A stretch of DNA of 64,000 nucleotides from Geomonas edaphica (GTDB lineage Bacteria > Desulfobacterota > Desulfuromonadia > Geobacterales > Geobacteraceae), in the NCBI RefSeq assembly GCF_004917075.1, contig NZ_SSYB01000002.1, positions 457,766 through 521,765 of the forward strand, in the 5' to 3' direction. A program made the translations under genes and the position numbers. Below are positions 8,729 to 16,517 of the stretch, piece by piece (the stretch's first letter is position 1; each line of letters starts with the position of its first letter). The notes under the pieces were generated by a model that was given only the letters and a program-made list of their open reading frames with translations, was not told the DNA's origin and searched no databases.

Positions 8729-9328
8729 ATGGAAAAACTCATCAAACATTTCAAGGGGCGCTTCATCACGGGTCTGTTCGTGGTCGTTCCCCTTGGCATC
8801 ACCATTTTTATTCTGAAGTTCCTGTTCAACTTCGCAGACGGTATCCTCGGGTCATATCTTGATTCGCTGCTCACTGCCCTGATCAACAACCACACCTACA
8901 TTCCCGGCCTTGGCATGTTGACCGGATTGATCGTCATCTACCTTTCCGGGCTTCTCGCCACCAACGTGATGGGGACCAGGATCCTCAGGTGGTGGGACGA
9001 CCTCTTTTCGCGTATCCCCCTGGTGAAGTCGATCTACGGCTCGAGCAAGCAGCTCACCCAGGTTTTCAAGGACGGCAAGACCTCCTATCGTCGGGCCGTG
9101 TTCGTTGAGTGGCCACGCAAGGGGGTGCGTGCCGTCGGCTTCGTGACCGCTGAGGTCGAGCATGACGGCGAGAGGTTGGTTGTAGTGTACGTGCCGACCA
9201 TGCCGAATCCGACCTCCGGATTCGCGCTCTTTTTCCATGAGGACGAGGTTCAAGACTGCGGCATGACGGTGGAGGACGCGGTTAAGTTCGTGGTCTCCGG
9301 CGGCGTCGTGGTTGAAAAAAACCTTTAA
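8729..9328 (+). CDS. DUF502 family membrane protein
   Basis: This is a 199-residue inner-membrane protein of the DUF502 family, function unknown. Two hydrophobic segments lie at about residues 14-35 and 58-80, the second including GMLTGLIVIYLSGLLATN. After them comes a conserved cytoplasmic or periplasmic part with RIPLVKSIYGSSKQLTQVF and a C-terminal beta-rich region (VVYVPTMPNPTSGFALFF). The motif PTSG near the C-terminus is typical of the family. AGGAGG precedes the ATG with a 6-base gap. It is divergent from the protease gene; a composite repeat follows directly after its stop. Confidence 0.88.
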   Translation: MEKLIKHFKGRFITGLFVVVPLGITIFILKFLFNFADGILGSYLDSLLTALINNHTYIPGLGMLTGLIVIYLSGLLATNVMGTRILRWWDDLFSRIPLVKSIYGSSKQLTQVFKDGKTSYRRAVFVEWPRKGVRAVGFVTAEVEHDGERLVVVYVPTMPNPTSGFALFFHEDEVQDCGMTVEDAVKFVVSGGVVVEKNL

Positions 9329-9337
9329 CAAAACCCG

Positions 9338-9588
9338 GCTCACCCAAAGACGCAAGGCAAAACAAAGACGACAAAATCTCTGTCACGCAAAGACGCAAAG
9401 TCGCAAAGTAAAACCCGAAAGCCATTTAACAGGGATGAATGGGATGAAAGGGATAACCAAAGACAAAAGACTTTGGGTTAAACCAGAATCTTTTGTTGTG
9501 CTTGTCTTTGCGTCTTTGCGTCTTTGCGTGACAAAGGTTTTATGCCTTTATCCCCTTTATCCCCTTCATCCCTGTTTGAATCGGTTTT
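9338..9588 (+). repeat. Composite intergenic repeat, copy 7
   Basis: Order: partial B, B, A, core, inverted B, inverted A. The core AAAAGACTTTGG-GTTAAA-CCAGAATCTTTTG (from 9465) keeps pairing through a G-T wobble. A reading frame across it was rejected as a gene. Confidence 0.85.
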
Positions 9589-9601
9589 GAGTGAGGTGGT
9601 C

Positions 9602-10567
9602 ATGAAGATCGTGGTGCTGGACGGACATACTTTGAACCCCGGTGACAACCCGTGGGACGAGGTCGCTGCTTTCGGCGAGCTTACCGTGCACGACCGCACC
9701 CCGGAGCATCTTGTTGTGGAGCGCTCCAGCGGCGCGCAGATCGTCCTGACCAACAAGACGCCGCTCAAGGCTGCCACCCTGACCGAACTCCCCGAGCTTA
9801 AGCTCATATGTGTCCTGGCTACCGGCTACAACGTGGTTGATCTCGCGGCTGCGGCGCGGCTTGGCATCCCGGTAGTGAACGTGCCGGAGTACGGCAGCGA
9901 CTCGGTGGCACAGCACGCCATCGCCCTGATTTTGGAACTCACCAACCGAGTGGCTCGTTACAACGAGGCCGTGCACGGGGGTGATTGGACCCGCTCGGCG
10001 GACTTCACCCTCGTCGGGGAACCGCTCACCGAACTCTGTGGAAGGACGATCGGGATCGTGGGGCTCGGACGCATCGGCGCGCGCGTCGCGGCTGTCGCCC
10101 ATGCCCTGGGCATGCAGGTCGTCGCGTACAACCCGCGTCACCGTACCGCGCCCGGCGGATTTCCGGTCACCTGGGTGGAGCTTCACGAGCTTTTTGAGCG
10201 TTCCGACGTGGTAAGCCTGCACTGTCCGCTTACCGAGGATAACGCGGGTATGGTGAACGCAGGACTGCTCTCGCGCATGCCGCGCCATGCGCTTCTTATC
10301 AACACCTCGAGGGGAGGGCTTGTAAACGAGCGAGACTTGGCCGATGCCTTAAACCGTGGCGTCATCGCCGGAGCCGCCGTGGACGTTGCCGCCTCAGAGC
10401 CGATCCCCGCCGACAGCCCGCTTCTCACCGCAAGAAACTGCATCATCACCCCGCACATCGCCTGGGCCACCCTGGCCGCCCGCCAAAGACTCATGGCGAC
10501 AACGGCGCAAAATATAGCCGCCTTCCTCGAAGGTTCCCCTCAAAACGTCGTGAACCAAAACCTTTAA
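9602..10567 (+). CDS. D-2-hydroxyacid dehydrogenase (hydroxypyruvate/glycerate type)
   Basis: This 321-residue NAD(P)-dependent D-2-hydroxyacid dehydrogenase probably reduces hydroxypyruvate or glyoxylate. A split catalytic domain surrounds a Rossmann domain with GIVGLGRIGARVA. The usual catalytic set appears: Arg in NTSRGGLVNE, Glu in AASEPIPADSPL, and His in TPHIAWAT. The PEYGSDSVAQHAIALIL stretch is typical of HprA-like members. The start at 9602 has GAGGTGG just upstream; a longer in-frame start reads into repeat copy 7 and was rejected. The exact substrate cannot be read from sequence. Confidence 0.85.
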   Translation: MKIVVLDGHTLNPGDNPWDEVAAFGELTVHDRTPEHLVVERSSGAQIVLTNKTPLKAATLTELPELKLICVLATGYNVVDLAAAARLGIPVVNVPEYGSDSVAQHAIALILELTNRVARYNEAVHGGDWTRSADFTLVGEPLTELCGRTIGIVGLGRIGARVAAVAHALGMQVVAYNPRHRTAPGGFPVTWVELHELFERSDVVSLHCPLTEDNAGMVNAGLLSRMPRHALLINTSRGGLVNERDLADALNRGVIAGAAVDVAASEPIPADSPLLTARNCIITPHIAWATLAARQRLMATTAQNIAAFLEGSPQNVVNQNL

Positions 10568-10569
10568 GC

Positions 10570-10786
10570 GTGTCACGCCCGTTCGCTGCGCTCACTCAAG
10601 ACGCAAAGGCGCAAAGAAAAACTGAAAAACATTTAACAGGGATGAAGGGGATGAAAGGGATAAACCAGAGACAAAAAGACTTTTGGGTTAAACCAAAATC
10701 TCTTGTTTGAGCTTGTCTTTGCGTCTTTGCGTGAGAAAGGTTTATGTCTTTATCCCCTGTATCCCTTTCATCCCTGTTCGAATAGG
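10570..10786 (+). repeat. Composite intergenic repeat, copy 8
   Basis: Order B-A-core-inverted B-inverted A, the simplest form. B has the insert variant GTCACG-CCCGTTCGCTGCGCTCACTCAA-GACGC, the reverse complement of the insert in copies 1 and 3. This is the last copy in the window. Confidence 0.85.
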
Positions 10787-11221
10787 TGTTTAGTCTGTGC
10801 GATGGTCTGACCGGAGGACGGAGCCGGTCTGCAGGACCTCTGCGTCTTTGCTGTTTACGGCATAACCGCCGCCTGGTGAAGAAGCCCCGATTCCTCTCCT
10901 CCTGTTTAACTACCCGTTTCATCGCGTAAAAATGAGGTTTTCCGGCCCGCTCCACACCTTTTGTGGAAAGCGCTGTGGAAAAGACGTTGAAGGAGGGAGA
11001 AATGCTTTTTAAATTGCCGGTCTCTGCGTTTTGCCTAAAAAATAATCAGGTTGCTGCTAACGACGTTTCAAACATAGTACTAATGATTTCAGTGGTTTAG
11101 CCTAAGGTAGCGGAGTGGCGCCGGAAAATCGTGTCAAGCTTTTTTTGCGCCGGAGGAGCGCCTGTTTCGGACCCGGTCCTCTCCCTGCTCAAAGAAGCGG
11201 CAGGCCGACGAGCCATAAATC
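10787..11221. other. Gap between repeat copy 8 and the acyl-CoA synthetase promoter
   Basis: Apart from a possible 32-residue reading frame at 11002-11100, I see no gene. GCGCCGGA occurs twice as a direct repeat (near 11117 and 11150). A resemblance of CCTAAGGTAGCGGAG to a GEMM riboswitch was considered and not supported. Confidence 0.5.
11002..11100 (+). CDS. Possible small protein, 32 residues
   Basis: A short frame (MLFKLPVSAFCLKNNQ..., ending LMISVV) begins with ATG behind a strong AAGGAGGGAGA ribosome site. It is too short to judge by codon use and has no family match I know. It could be a leader peptide or chance. It lies 225 bases ahead of the acyl-CoA synthetase gene on the same strand. 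Confidence 0.3.
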   Translation: MLFKLPVSAFCLKNNQVAANDVSNIVLMISVV

Positions 11222-11250
11222 TTGACATGCCGCAGGTGCCTATGTTAATT
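11222..11250 (+). promoter_or_regulatory. Possible promoter of the acyl-CoA synthetase gene
   Basis: TTGACA (11222-11227), 17 bases, TTAATT (11245-11250). The -35 is perfect, the -10 is weak; a TATAAT at 11267 has no matched -35. Confidence 0.35.
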
Positions 11251-11324
11251 GGACAAACCTTTTTTTTATAATGACTTTTCTCGGTTTAACAACCGTTTGA
11301 TACCGTGAAACACAGGGGGTGCCC

Positions 11325-12974
11325 ATGACGCAAGAGATCAATCTGACAGTCGGAGCTTTGCTGGACGACATAGCGGGCAAATATCCCGACAACGAGGCGC
11401 TGATCTACGTCGAGCGCGGTCTGCGCTACACCTGGCGCGAGTTCAATGAGCGCTGCCGCCAAGTGGCGAAGGGGCTCTTGCGCTTAGGGGTGAAAAAGGG
11501 CGATCACCTGGCGATCTGGGCCTACAACGTTCCAGAGTGGGTGACCCTGCAGTTCGCCACCGCGAAGATCGGGGCGGTGCTCGTTACCGTCAATACAAGC
11601 TATAAGTCCGCCGAACTCGAGTACCTCCTTCGGCAGTCCGACTCGCGCGTTTTGTTCATGGTGCAGGGGTTCAAGGATACCAACTACGTCGAAACGCTGT
11701 CGAGCGTGGTTCCGGAGCTTGCGACGAGCAAGCCCGGTGAGCTTTCAAACGCGACACTTCCCTGTCTGCAGCACGTCGTCTTCATTGGGGAGGGAGCCCC
11801 TAACGGGATGATCAACTTCGAGAAGATCGTCGAGCTGGGGCGCGATGTGTCAGACGCCGAACTTGCGGCCGTGGAGGCAACGCTGCACGTGAACGAGGTG
11901 ATCAACATGCAGTACACCTCGGGCACCACCGGTTTCCCGAAGGGGGTCATGCTGACCCACCACAACGTGGTCAACAACGGCTTCAACATCGGTGAGTGCA
12001 TGCGCTTCACCGAACATGATCGCCTCTGCATCCCAGTTCCCTTCTTCCACTGCTTCGGCTGCGTTTTAGGGGTCATGGCCTGCGTCACCCACGGCACCAC
12101 CATGGTCCCGGTGGAGATCTTCGACCCCCTGAAAGTGCTGCAGGCTATCGAAAAGGAGCGCTGCACTGCGGTGCACGGCGTTCCGACTATGTTCATCGCC
12201 GAACTCGAACATCCACGTTTCCAGGAGTTCGATCTCACTTCGCTTAGGACCGGCATCATGGCTGGCTCTAACTGCCCGATCGAGGTGATGCGCCGCGTCA
12301 TCCGCGACATGCACGCAAGCGAAATCACCATTGCCTACGGGCAGACCGAATCCTCGCCGGTCATCACCCAGACCCGCACCGATGACCCGATCGAGCTTAA
12401 AGTCTCCACCGTCGGCAGGGTGCTTCCGAACGTGGAGCTGAAGATCGTCGACATCGAAACCGGCGCGGAACTCCCGCCGGGCAAGCAGGGCGAGCTCTGC
12501 ACCAGGGGGTACCTGGTTATGAAGGGGTATTACAAGATGCCCGATGAGACCGCGAAGGCGATCGACACGGACGGCTGGCTCCACACCGGGGACCTCGCGG
12601 TCATGGACGAAAACGGCTACTGCAAGATCACCGGGCGAATCAAGAACATGATCATCCGCGGCGGCGAAAACATCTACCCGAGAGAGATCGAGGAGTTCCT
12701 TTACACCCATCCGAATATCTCTGACATCCAGGTCTATGGCGTGCCGGACCGAAAGTACGGCGAGCAGGTCATGGCGGCAGTGGTGCTAAAGCAGGGGTGC
12801 GAGATGACCGAGGACGAGGTGAAGGAATTTTGTCGCGGCAGGATCGCCAACTACAAAATCCCGAAATATGTCCGCTTCGTCGACTCCTATCCCATGACGG
12901 CAAGCGGTAAGATCCAGAAATTCAAGCTGCGCGAGATGGCGATTCGCGAACTGCAGCTTGAGGAAAATGTCTGA
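11325..12974 (+). CDS. AMP-binding acyl-CoA synthetase
   Basis: A 549-residue adenylate-forming enzyme activates a carboxylic acid, probably a medium- or long-chain fatty acid, to its acyl-CoA through an acyl-AMP. The nucleotide motif [11 protein letters not shown] is at about 197-207. Later come [10 protein letters not shown], the [10 protein letters not shown][13 protein letters not shown] hinge region and the C-terminal catalytic Lys in ASGKIQK. The whole resembles the ACSF2 / fatty-acyl-CoA synthase group. I start at the ATG behind GGGGGTGCCC rather than a GTG two codons upstream. It is monocistronic by spacing. The acid chain length cannot be told from sequence. Confidence 0.88.
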   Translation: MTQEINLTVGALLDDIAGKYPDNEALIYVERGLRYTWREFNERCRQVAKGLLRLGVKKGDHLAIWAYNVPEWVTLQFATAKIGAVLVTVNTSYKSAELEYLLRQSDSRVLFMVQGFKDTNYVETLSSVVPELATSKPGELSNATLPCLQHVVFIGEGAPNGMINFEKIVELGRDVSDAELAAVEATLHVNEVINMQYTSGTTGFPKGVMLTHHNVVNNGFNIGECMRFTEHDRLCIPVPFFHCFGCVLGVMACVTHGTTMVPVEIFDPLKVLQAIEKERCTAVHGVPTMFIAELEHPRFQEFDLTSLRTGIMAGSNCPIEVMRRVIRDMHASEITIAYGQTESSPVITQTRTDDPIELKVSTVGRVLPNVELKIVDIETGAELPPGKQGELCTRGYLVMKGYYKMPDETAKAIDTDGWLHTGDLAVMDENGYCKITGRIKNMIIRGGENIYPREIEEFLYTHPNISDIQVYGVPDRKYGEQVMAAVVLKQGCEMTEDEVKEFCRGRIANYKIPKYVRFVDSYPMTASGKIQKFKLREMAIRELQLEENV

Positions 12975-13025
12975 TCTTCACTGCAGATTCGCTAATAACC
13001 CCTTGATCTTACTGGCCTGCAAAGG

Positions 13026-13054
13026 TTGACGCGGTGCAGATTGTGAGTTATCTT
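13026..13054 (+). promoter_or_regulatory. Predicted sigma-70 promoter of the M24 peptidase gene
   Basis: TTGACG (13026-13031), 17 bases, TATCTT (13049-13054). Transcription would start near 13060-13062, right at the base of the hairpin at 13063. Confidence 0.5.
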
Positions 13055-13062
13055 TCCTTCTC

Positions 13063-13085
13063 CTCCTCATGAACATCATGAGGAG
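13063..13085 (+). other. Perfect 5'-leader hairpin before the M24 peptidase gene
   Basis: CTCCTCATGA, loop ACA, TCATGAGGAG: ten perfect base pairs, ending just before the GGAGG ribosome site (13089-13093). If the predicted promoter is right, this hairpin forms the very 5' end of the mRNA. Confidence 0.6.
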
Positions 13086-13097
13086 AGAGGAGGGGAT

Positions 13098-14288
13098 ATG
13101 CGGCTTACGCCGAAGAACGAACTGGAATACCGTTACAGGAAGCTGCAAGTCGAGATGGCGGCCGCGGGCATGGACGCGGTCCTCATGGTGCAAAACGCAG
13201 ACCTTTTCTACTTCACCGGTACCGTGCAGACCGGTGTCCTCTACCTTCCCGTCTCAGGAAAACCGATCTACCTTGTGCGCCGGGACTTCATGCGTGCACG
13301 CATGGAGAGCGCCCTGGAACACGTGGTGCCGCTTCCCTCTCTGGACCGGCTCCCCTCCCTGATCACCGAGCATGGCGCTTTAGCGCCGCAGCGTCTGGGT
13401 CTTGAACTCGACGTCCTGCCGGTCAACCTCTACCACAGATACCTTTCCCTTTTCCCCGACGCAAAGCCCGTGGACGCCACGCCTCTCATCAGGCGCGTGC
13501 GCATGTGCAAGACCCACTACGAGATCCACATCCTGCAGGACGCGGCCGGCCAGGCCGACAAGGCCTACCGTCGCGCCAGTGAGGTGATCCGCGAGGGGAT
13601 GAGTGAGGTGGATCTTGCCGCCGAACTCGAACACGTCATGCGCGTCGAGGGGCACCAGGGGTATGTAAGGATGCGGGCCTTCAACGGGGAGATCTCCGGT
13701 GTACAGGTTCTATCCGGTGCCGATGCCGCCGCTCCTGCGTGCACCAACACCGCCCTCGGCGGCATGGGGCTTACCCCGGCCTTTGGCCACGGCGCGAGCT
13801 ACAACAGGATTCGACGCGACGAACCGGTGGTGGTTGATTTCGCAAGTTGTTTCGACGGCTACCTGGTGGATCAGACCAGGATCTTTGCCATCGGTTCCGT
13901 TTCGGACCGGATGCGGCGCGGTTACGAGGATATGCTCCGCATCGAGGAACTGATGATGGAGATGGCCGTCGAGGGGGCCAGTTGGGGCGGCATCTATCGC
14001 GCCTGTCTCGAGCGTGCCTGTGCCATGGGATATGCCGACGCCTTCATGGGCACACCCGGCGGCCAGATATCCTTCATCGGGCACGGTCTCGGCATTGAGA
14101 TCGACGAATATCCGTTCATCGCCAGAGGGTTCGATGAGGAAACCTTGGAGGTGGGGATGGCCTTCGCCTTTGAGCCAAAACTGGTGTTTCCCGGTGAGGG
14201 AGCCGTTGGCATAGAAAATTCCTTTTATCTGTCAGAACAGGGGCTTAAACGTCTCACCTTTTCAGAGCAGGAACTGGTACTGCTTTAG
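13098..14288 (+). CDS. M24 family aminopeptidase / Xaa-Pro dipeptidase-like protein
   Basis: This 396-residue protein has an N-terminal creatinase-like domain (about 1-140, with AGMDAVLMVQNADLFYFTG) followed by a pita-bread M24 metallopeptidase domain. Putative metal ligands can be placed in VVVDFASCFDGYLVDQTR (two Asp), GHGLGIEIDEYP (His), and GMAFAFEPKLVFPG and GAVGIENSF (two Glu). It probably removes N-terminal residues next to proline in the cytoplasm. Related proteins sometimes act on other substrates. The start follows a strong GAGGAGGGG site. The spacing suggests its own transcript. Confidence 0.85.
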   Translation: MRLTPKNELEYRYRKLQVEMAAAGMDAVLMVQNADLFYFTGTVQTGVLYLPVSGKPIYLVRRDFMRARMESALEHVVPLPSLDRLPSLITEHGALAPQRLGLELDVLPVNLYHRYLSLFPDAKPVDATPLIRRVRMCKTHYEIHILQDAAGQADKAYRRASEVIREGMSEVDLAAELEHVMRVEGHQGYVRMRAFNGEISGVQVLSGADAAAPACTNTALGGMGLTPAFGHGASYNRIRRDEPVVVDFASCFDGYLVDQTRIFAIGSVSDRMRRGYEDMLRIEELMMEMAVEGASWGGIYRACLERACAMGYADAFMGTPGGQISFIGHGLGIEIDEYPFIARGFDEETLEVGMAFAFEPKLVFPGEGAVGIENSFYLSEQGLKRLTFSEQELVLL

Positions 14289-14334
14289 GTTGGATTAAAA
14301 TGTATGCAAAATAGTAAAACGGGATTTTTTTGTA

Positions 14335-14363
14335 TTGAAATTGAGTCGGCTCAATGGTATACA
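14335..14363 (+). promoter_or_regulatory. Predicted sigma-70 promoter of gltA
   Basis: TTGAAA (14335-14340), 17 bases, TATACA (14358-14363). A second TTGAAA at 14365 and further GTATAC hexamers at 14378 and 14385 may mark another promoter or regulator contacts. Confidence 0.6.
14340..14355. promoter_or_regulatory. Operator-like palindrome inside the gltA promoter
   Basis: ATTGAG-TCGG-CTCAAT is a perfect inverted repeat in the -35/-10 spacer, a classic repressor position. In Geobacter sulfurreducens gltA is known to be repressed by HgtR; whether this is its site is inference. Confidence 0.5.
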
Positions 14364-14506
14364 TTTGAAAAATCTTTGTATACAGTATACCTACCTCACG
14401 CAACCGGCCGAAGGTCAGTGTCAAAAGGCACGGTGTCAGCGGGCAATTTGATCAGTTTACTTGATCGGTATGTACCTCAACCCCAACAGAAAAGGAGATC
14501 TGGCAC

Positions 14507-15832
14507 ATGACGCAATTAAAAGAGAAGTTGTTTGAGAAGATCCAGGCACACCGCCCCCGTATCACCAAGCTGACCAAAGAGTTCGGCTCCGTCGTTATCG
14601 ACAAGGTGGACATCGGCCAGTGCATCGGCGGCGCCCGCGACATCAGGTCGCTCGTCACCGACATCTCCTACCTCGATCCGCAGGAAGGGATCCGCTTCCG
14701 CGGCAAGACCATCCCCGAGACCTTCGAGGCACTGCCGAAGGCTGCAGGTTCCGAGTACCCGACCGTCGAGTCCTTCTGGTACTTCCTGCTGACTGGCGAG
14801 GTTCCGACCCTGGAGCAGGTTGCCGCCGTTGAGGCCGAGTTCAAGACCCGTCAGGTGGTGCCCGAGTACGTGTACACCGTCGTGCGCTCGCTGCCTAAGG
14901 ACAGCCACCCGATGGTCATGCTCTCCGTCGGCATCATGGCGATGCAGAAAGAGTCCAAGTTCGCTGCCTTCTACAGCGGCGGCAAGTTCAACAAGATGGA
15001 CGCTTGGGAGTACGTATATGAGGATGCCAGCGACATCGTCGCCCGTATCCCGGTTCTCGCCGCCTTCATTTACAACCTCAAGTATCGCGGCGACAAGCAG
15101 ATCGCCATCGATCCGAAACTTGACCTGGGCGCTAACTTCGCCCACATGATCGGCCAGAGCGAGCAGTACAAGGATGTGGCAAGGATGTACTTCATCCTTC
15201 ACTCCGACCACGAGTCCGGCAACGTCTCGGCTCACACCACCCACCTGGTGCATTCCGCTCTCTCCGACCCGTACTACGCGTACGCCGCTGGCCTCAACGG
15301 CCTTGCCGGCCCGCTGCACGGTCTTGCCAACCAGGAAGTGCTCGGCTGGATCATGGAGTTCCAGAAGAAACTCAACGGCGCCGAGCCGACCAAAGAGAAC
15401 GTCACCAAGGCTCTCTGGGATACCCTCAACGCAGGTCAGGTCGTTCCGGGCTACGGCCACGCCGTTCTCAGGAAGACCGACCCGCGCTACACCGCGCAGC
15501 GTGAGTTCTGCCTCAAGACTCCGGGCCTCAAGGACGACGCGCTGTTCAAGCTGGTCGCCATGATCTTCGAGACCGCCCCGGGCGTCCTCACCGAGCACGG
15601 CAAAACCAAGAACCCCTGGCCGAACGTCGATGCGCAGTCCGGCGTCATCCAGTGGTACTACGGCCTCAAGGAGTGGGACTTCTACACCGTTCTGTTCGGT
15701 GTAGGTCGTGCGCTTGGCTGCATGGCGAACATCACCTGGGACCGCGGTCTTGGTTACGCGATCGAGCGTCCGAAGTCCGTTACCACCGACATGCTCGAGA
15801 AGTGGGCTGCAGAGGGCGGCAGGAAGATGTAA
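14507..15832 (+). CDS. gltA: Citrate synthase, eukaryote-like type
   Basis: It condenses acetyl-CoA and oxaloacetate to citrate, the entry to the TCA cycle used for acetate oxidation. The 441 residues resemble mitochondrial citrate synthase more than the usual bacterial type II, as is known for Geobacteraceae. The catalytic triad is visible: H271 (GLAGPLHGLANQEV), H318 (GYGHAVLRKTDPRY) and D375 (NVDAQSGV), almost the same numbering as the pig enzyme (H274, H320, D375). HSDHESGNVSAHTTH at 232-246 is also conserved. AAGGAG lies 10 bases before the ATG. It has its own promoter, operator-like palindrome and terminator. Confidence 0.96.
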   Translation: MTQLKEKLFEKIQAHRPRITKLTKEFGSVVIDKVDIGQCIGGARDIRSLVTDISYLDPQEGIRFRGKTIPETFEALPKAAGSEYPTVESFWYFLLTGEVPTLEQVAAVEAEFKTRQVVPEYVYTVVRSLPKDSHPMVMLSVGIMAMQKESKFAAFYSGGKFNKMDAWEYVYEDASDIVARIPVLAAFIYNLKYRGDKQIAIDPKLDLGANFAHMIGQSEQYKDVARMYFILHSDHESGNVSAHTTHLVHSALSDPYYAYAAGLNGLAGPLHGLANQEVLGWIMEFQKKLNGAEPTKENVTKALWDTLNAGQVVPGYGHAVLRKTDPRYTAQREFCLKTPGLKDDALFKLVAMIFETAPGVLTEHGKTKNPWPNVDAQSGVIQWYYGLKEWDFYTVLFGVGRALGCMANITWDRGLGYAIERPKSVTTDMLEKWAAEGGRKM

Positions 15833-15860
15833 TTCGCCGCTTTACGGCAATGCTGATCGG

Positions 15861-15891
15861 AAGGGGGCGCGTTTGCGCCCCCTTTTTTTTT
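15861..15891 (+). terminator. Intrinsic terminator of gltA
   Basis: AAGGGGGCGC, loop GTTT, GCGCCCCCTT and a run of nine T. Confidence 0.92.
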
Positions 15892-15892
15892 A

Positions 15893-16069
15893 GGTTCATC
15901 CGGGAATTTCAGGGAAGAAGCGTTTTAGGGCAGCCCGTGTCCTCTATCGCTGAGAACGGTGGCCTTAAAGCTCCCCCCTTTGCGAAGGTTCATCCGGGAA
16001 TTCCGGGGAAGAAGCGGTCCGTTTCTCACTGAGAACGGTGGCGTTAAAGCTCCCCCCCCCATTTGCGAA
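15893..16069. repeat. 94-base imperfect tandem duplication
   Basis: GGTTCATCCGGGAATT...GAAGAAGCG through GAGAACGGTGGC-TTAAAGCTCCCCCC-TTTGCGAA occurs at 15893-15986 and again from 15987. The second copy runs into the palindromic element at 16050. The unit contains the left arm of that element, so it looks like a partial duplication of it. Confidence 0.7.
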
Positions 16070-16273
16070 GGGGGGACGGGGGGGATTTGCTTTTGTCCCT
16101 CAGCTCTAGTTGACAGGGCGGGATTCCAGGTCTTGCTTTCCTCCTGGATGAGAAGAAGGGTTCTCCGATATCAGCCAATTTTTTGTGCAGCGTGCGTGAT
16201 CGGTGTGTTGGCAGGCGTTTGTATGGTCCGACTAAGGCAAATCCCCCTGCCCCCCCTTCGCAAAGGGGGGGAC
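16050..16273. repeat. GC-rich palindromic element (second repeat family), copy A
   Basis: Left arm CTCCCCC...TTTGCGAAGGGGGGACGGGG then GGATTTGC; right arm GCAAATCCCCC then CCCCCCCTTCGCAAAGGGGGG. Arms of ~40 bases flank ~145 bases of unrelated sequence. An outer arm CCGGGAATTCCGGGGAAG (left, ~15997) recurs inverted as CTTCCCCGGAATTCCC (right, ~16314). Confidence 0.8.
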
Positions 16274-16391
16274 ATGATGCCCCGCTCATCGCTTCGAGGC
16301 TAACTGATACGTGCTTCCCCGGAATTCCCTGAAAAACTTTTTTTTAGACGGCGGCTGGGAGTGATGGGCCAGGCGTGGACAGGGGTATGGT

Positions 16392-16462
16392 CGGCTAGGC
16401 TAAGGCTAAAGCCAGGGTTAAAGCTAGAGCTAAAGCCAGGATAGGCTGGGGCTGATGCTAGG
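16392..16462. repeat. Degenerate short tandem repeat (GCTAAAGCCAGG-like)
   Basis: GCTAAGGCTAAAGCCAGGGT, TAAAGCTAGAGCTAAAGCCAGG and later GGCTGGGGCTGATGCTAGG form a run of related 6-12 base units downstream of the AMMECR1 gene. No coding capacity is seen. Confidence 0.5.
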
Positions 16463-16517
16463 CGGGGGAAGACTGGGAAAATACGGGACCGCCGGTGGGG
16501 CGGCCCCGAATCGTCCA

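Noticed and set aside
9312-9590. Open reading frame of ~90 codons across repeat copy 7, and similar frames in the other copies
   Set aside because: They translate the repeat itself (SLRLCV-, NGMKGI-like peptides), have no ribosome site and no codon bias. They are repeat artefacts.
84-10786. CRISPR array from regularly recurring CGCAAAGACGCAAAG units
   Set aside because: Units differ in length and order, there are no uniform spacers, and no cas gene is present.
10800-11140. GEMM-type (cyclic dinucleotide) riboswitch before the acyl-CoA synthetase gene
   Set aside because: CCTAAGGTAGCGGAG resembles part of the motif, but the GCAAAGCC/GGCCTAAACC segments and pairing are not found in the right order.
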